Source: Apostichopus californicus
Lineage: Eukaryota; Echinodermata; Holothuroidea; Aspidochirotida; Stichopodidae
Assembly: GCA_020650975.1 (NCBI GenBank)
Contig: JAIPMN010019384.1
Span: forward strand, 1-21,723
Direction of reading: 5' to 3'
Length of the DNA stretch: 21,723 bases
The position numbers were made by a program, and so were the translations under genes. This document shows positions 18,906 through 21,723 of the stretch, in pieces. The notes under the pieces were generated by a model, which had not been told where the DNA came from, did no database searches, and worked only from the letters and a program-made list of their open reading frames with translations. The number at the start of each line of letters is the position of its first letter. Within the stretch, counting starts at the first letter, position 1.

Positions 18906-19282
18906 GTGAGCATAGATCAACAACACACAACAGTTGGTTTGGGCACAATTATGCTTTAAAGGTACTTTGCTGTATTGGCCCCAAATATGCCAGATATTCA
19001 AATATGGACACCTTTGATCAAAATTCTTCAACTGTTTTTATCACCCCCTTGGATCAAATTTACCTCACTGGGACATTCAGTCATCTGGTGTGTTCATGTA
19101 GAATGTCTGAGAACAAGTTGGAGGAGAGTAAAGACCTCTAGGAAAGTACTTTTTGAAAACTTCTAGCAATTATAGCGTGCTATAATTTGGGCCCTATACA
19201 GACTACCTTTAAGCATTCATCCCATAATTCTTGATTTTGAGGTTTGGCTATCTACATATTCTAAATGTTTATTTACTTCCAG
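18906..19282 (+). other. Intron 6, largely a MITE
   Basis: 377 bp, two thirds of which is the MITE at 18960-19208. The acceptor is TTTATTTACTTCCAG. Confidence 0.65.
18960..19208 (-). mobile_element. MITE with TTAA target duplication, copy 2 (inverted)
   Basis: The ends are AGGTACTTTG and GACTACCT, flanked by TTAA at 18956-18959 and 19209-19212. On the minus strand it follows copy 1 (14932-15188) throughout, including the palindromic ATTATAGC(A/G)..GCTATAAT near the end and the TTTTCAAAAAGTACTTTCCT block. The palindrome here has one mismatch. Confidence 0.85.
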
Positions 19283-19374
19283 GATGCTAAAAAGAAAGAG
19301 CTGGAGATGGATGGCATCCCTAATCCTAGTCTATCTGCAGTTCAGAAGGCTATTACCAAAGAAGAGTTAGAGAG
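19283..19374 (+). CDS. Exon 7: charged helical insert
   Basis: DAKKKELEMDGIPNPSLSAV then KAITKEELER, open throughout. It ends in phase 2 (AG|GTAATG), completed by the G of the next exon to an Arg codon. Confidence 0.75.
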
Positions 19375-20016
19375 GTAATGTACTCTTCACACAAGTTAAC
19401 CCAACCATAAGAACAACTAATGAATTGCAAATGACGTCTGCTTTCTGTCCATTACGTTGATTACAATAATTTGGGAATTACAATGAACATACAAATAAAC
19501 TTGTCAAAAATCTTAACATACTCAAGCTTCCGGATTTAATAAATGTATATGTAGCCACATTTGCATGTACAGCTATTCATGGACAGGTCCCACATGCTTT
19601 CATGCCATTCACAATTATAACACACGCCCTAATAGCATTCACACCAGTGTAGGAAAATATAGCCTTCGCCATTGTACAAGCATCACATGGAACTCTTTGC
19701 TCATTAATGTCAGGTCTCAACCTTCCCTAAATTTGTTGAAAAGCAAATTAAAGAGAGTTTACTTCAACTTATACTGAGATTGATGTTCCTCTTTCTTTCT
19801 TTTCTTTTTTTTTGTTTTTTCTTAGTTCTTTTCTTATTTTTGTTGTTGTTGTAAGTTATTTGTGTACTCTATGTACAGGGGGTGTATCACTATATAAGTC
19901 CACAAGGGGTTTTTGATACACTTCCTTTCACATTCCATAACTTTCTGTATTCGATTTAAATGATGTATATATGTTGTGAAAAAACAAATAAATAAACGAA
20001 ATATTCTACTTTGCAG
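19375..20016 (+). other. Intron 7, mostly a LINE remnant
   Basis: 642 bp from GTAATG to TTCTACTTTGCAG. A 5'-truncated LINE fills about 19490-20003, ending 13 bp before the acceptor. Confidence 0.65.
19490..20003 (+). mobile_element. 5'-truncated LINE: end of the reverse-transcriptase ORF plus 3' UTR
   Basis: The frame at 19565-19777 contains HNYNTR, then TSITWNSLLINVRSQPSLNL and LKSKLKRVYFNLY, the standard C-terminal signature of non-LTR retrotransposon ORF2 (H.YNTR ... WN.LP ... FK..LK). Before it another frame gives ILKLPDLINVYVATF and HGQVP, the preceding part of the same domain, so a frameshift lies near 19563. The 3' UTR has a pyrimidine-rich tract, an ATAAGTCCACAAGGGG segment and ends in AAACAAATAAATAAAC, a typical LINE tail. 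CR1/Jockey-type is likely; the clade is not determined. Confidence 0.78.
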
Positions 20017-20189
20017 GTACTGCAAGAGACAAACAAGGGGAACACAGAAAACTACCGATGGTATCGAGTCTCTAATTCTGTCTCTTAGTGGCAGCACTGA
20101 CACTTTGGGCGTCCCTTTATTTAAAGAGGAAATGAAGGATATATGGGCAGAGCAAAAGCGACATGTGGCATGCTTGCAAGATGTGCCAG
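20017..20189 (+). CDS. Exon 8: RYCKRQTRGT to HVACLQDVPG
   Basis: Open and conserved-looking: YCKRQTRGTQKTTDGIES, then DTLGVPLFKEEMKDIW and QKRHVACLQDVP. Phase 2 at the start, phase 1 at the end (CCAG|GTAATT). No lesion seen. Confidence 0.8.
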
Positions 20190-20736
20190 GTAATTAATTA
20201 ATCAGATGAAAGAAGATATTTATTATGTGGTACCTGGGAATAATAACATTCTGAAGATGGTCACATTTACATTGATGGCAAACATTTTCAGTTGGCTAAG
20301 CAATGTATATAACTTTGTGTATTTGTGTGCCCTCTTTCTTAACTCTCGTTCTTATTTGCTTGAACGTTATTGGTGTTTACAGTACAATGAATCTACCATG
20401 CCATGGATATATTTCATTGAGCTCATTTGTCTTGCCCTCAGTAGTTCACTGAAATTGAAGTGCTGACAACCATGTTAAATGAGGGGAAAAAATTCTTGAC
20501 ATCGACTGAGGCCACATTTAATGGTTGAGTCTCAAAGAAAAAAAAAGTGCCCAAAAAAAAGTGAAAATTTTACCACAGCTGACTTTTCCAGAGTTCTGTG
20601 ATATGTGGTTTTAAGACAGAACATATGGTTACCTTCATACTTTCCCAAAACTATCTGATTAACATCCTCATTTAGCACAAGGGTGTGCGACAGAATAGTA
20701 CGTTTTATCATCATCTTTCCAAATTGTTCTTTCTAG
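20190..20736 (+). other. Intron 8
   Basis: 547 bp from GTAATT to TTGTTCTTTCTAG. AT-rich with A-runs near 20534-20565; nothing else recognised. Confidence 0.6.
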
Positions 20737-21121
20737 GTGTCCAGCTGTATACACAAACAGGAACCATCTCAAAAGGGGGCAGTTCCTTAGCTACGTACAG
20801 GTGTGGAAGGGGCACTACTTCCCTTGAGAGTTTACATTTGCACCTTGCAAGGCTCATCCCAGGTACATCAGCAAATGCCGTCAACTTTCAAGCATTCCTT
20901 TTGGATGGGCTATACCGCTGGAATTTACTGAGGGCTGCAACATCAGCACAGGCAGACAGCGGTCACCTACGGACTTTCGACCTCAGGTTGTACGGACTTT
21001 CGACCTCAGGTTGTCAACAAAGGTTAACGCCTTGAGCCAGCAAATCCACGGGAAGAAAATAATTCCACAGGCTTTAAATCCAGCAGAGTACACTGGAGAA
21101 TTCTACATGTACTGGACTACT
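20737..21121 (+). CDS. Exon 9: SLESLH region, third putative catalytic residue, with 23-bp duplication
   Basis: GVQLYTQTGTISKGG, YRCGRGTTSLESLHLHLARL, IPGTSANAVNFQAFLLDGLY and RWN follow in one frame, then SGHLRTFDLRL. Here an exact 23-bp tandem duplication (20968-20990 and 20991-21013) shifts the frame; after the second copy the text goes on as STKVNALSQQIHGKKI and NPAEYTGEF. The Glu of SLES (20826-20828) is my candidate third catalytic acid. The end of the exon is uncertain: GTATGT at 21122 is a good donor but leaves phase 0, whereas the next exon needs phase 1. Confidence 0.78.
20968..21013 (+). repeat. Exact 23-bp tandem duplication inside exon 9
   Basis: TACGGACTTTCGACCTC followed by AGGTTG, present twice without mismatch. 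23 is not a multiple of three, so the downstream frame is lost. The exactness suggests a recent replication or repair event. Confidence 0.95.
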
Positions 21122-21485
21122 GTATGTATTTGTGTATTAGGTTACTGAATGCTTAAGTTTGCACACATGCAGATTCAAGTTAGTCCTATTTTATGATGAG
21201 GTCTTTGTTTTAAAATTGTTGAAGGTCAGTGAGCAGCTACTTCCTCTGCTGTTTTTGGAATGAGACACCTACATTGATTTCGATGTTTGGGAAGCTCCCA
21301 GATCTCGTTGAAATGGTGAAGTGGGAAATGGCTATGCTTTTTTTACAATCTTGTGATGTTATTTCATTATTGATACTGAAGAAAAAATCCTTTGGTAGTG
21401 GCTTATGTTCATATTTTTAGATGCATGTCAAGTATTACAAACTGTTATGAGTAATTACTTCCTTAAATCATGACATTCTTTGCAG
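21122..21485 (+). other. Intron 9
   Basis: 364 bp from GTATGT to TTCTTTGCAG. No conserved frame inside; the open frame at 21229-21420 looks random. Confidence 0.5.
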
Positions 21486-21661
21486 GTGTTGAATACCTCT
21501 ATAAACAGAGTGGCTTGGTCTTGCCGGATGCAGACGACGAGCTAATGGCACAGATTGACGAGGGGTTTGAGGATGAGGAAGGGGCTGCAACAGATGAAAA
21601 GATGGAAAGTGCTATTGACCATGGTTTCCCCATTCCAGACCCACCATTCACAGACAAACAG
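21486..21661 (+). CDS. Exon 10: EYLYKQSG segment and acidic tail, gene continues past the window
   Basis: VEYLYKQSGLVLPDADDELM, then a strongly acidic DEGFEDEEGAATDEKMES and PIPDPPFTDKQ. The acceptor is CATTCTTTGCAG and the donor is CAG|GTTAGC at 21662, so at least one more exon lies to the right. The EYLY motif directly follows the EYTGE motif in the relatives I recall, which supports joining exons 9 and 10. Confidence 0.7.
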
Positions 21662-21723
21662 GTTAGCTACACTCTTTAATAACTAATCAGGATATAGCTA
21701 GAGGTGTAAAGGAGAAGAAAAAG

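Larger units (their letters stand above)
14215..21661 (+). pseudogene. Spliced DUF6729-like, putative DDE-transposase-related gene (pseudogene, 3' end beyond the window)
   Basis: Ten exon blocks with good GT-AG borders join into one protein: 14215-14444, 15307-15417, 16047-16148, 17261-17997, 18389-18622, 18735-18905, 19283-19374, 20017-20189, 20737-21121 and 21486-21661. From memory this matches a large uncharacterised family of fish and marine invertebrates containing the domain Pfam calls DUF6729. The zinc-ribbon part (LCPTC ... DCKQC) is followed by DSTKK, YTDRDCC, RLDIFHFMRR, HVACLQD, TGTISKGG and TSLESLHLHL. Acidic residues in DSTKK, TDRDC and SLES could form a DDE triad. Lesions are a start-proximal frameshift, a frameshift near 17371, TGA at 17500 and 18431, a 23-bp duplication at 20991 and a phase clash at the last intron. 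It may be a former transposase turned host gene, or a decayed element. Confidence 0.75.

Overview
The window is metazoan nuclear DNA: AT-rich, with long non-coding stretches, GT-AG introns with pyrimidine-rich acceptors, and several classes of transposable element. The two main genes resemble uncharacterised, recombinase-like families that I recall from fish and marine invertebrates, and the repeats (a LINE 3' end, TTAA-flanked MITEs, a Pol III-type retroposon) fit a marine invertebrate. I cannot name the species.

Left part (28-8509, plus strand): a spliced gene related to tyrosine recombinases. Its pieces are an N-terminal exon (28-742), a short continuation (4129-4176), the catalytic C-terminal exon (4652-5099, with LRKYAAT, LGH and tandem Tyr), two duplicated short exons (6176-6250 and 7153-7224), a SANT/Myb-like exon (from 7915) and possibly a cysteine-rich last exon (8286-8509). 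A 3,383-bp TIR element (743-4125, TAA target duplication) sits inside its first coding exon. Removing the element and one TAA restores the reading frame exactly. That element carries a decayed ORF of an unknown family in three frames (2025-3411). The host gene also has two frameshifts, so this copy is a pseudogene.

Middle part (8510-14200): no convincing gene. It holds two diverged copies of a dispersed repeat (about 8915-9345 and 12838-13190), a shorter repeat pair, simple repeats and a weak minus-strand coding relic near 11903-12053.

Right part (14215 to beyond the window end, plus strand): a second spliced gene in at least ten exons. It encodes an N-terminal basic segment, a Ser/Thr-rich linker, a zinc-ribbon region resembling DUF6729, and a long region with conserved DSTKK, DRDCC and SLESLH motifs that I propose as a DDE-type (RNase H-like) transposase core. 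It is broken by frameshifts, two in-frame TGA codons and an exact 23-bp tandem duplication, while nearly all splice sites remain intact. Its introns hold two inverted copies of a TTAA-flanked MITE, a truncated LINE and a G-rich/C-rich hairpin.

As a whole, the window is a graveyard of recombinase-like genes: a tyrosine-recombinase relative and a putative DDE relative lie in tandem, both spliced and both decayed, with an unrelated TIR transposon nested in the first. All functional assignments rest on motif reading and memory of families, without a search.
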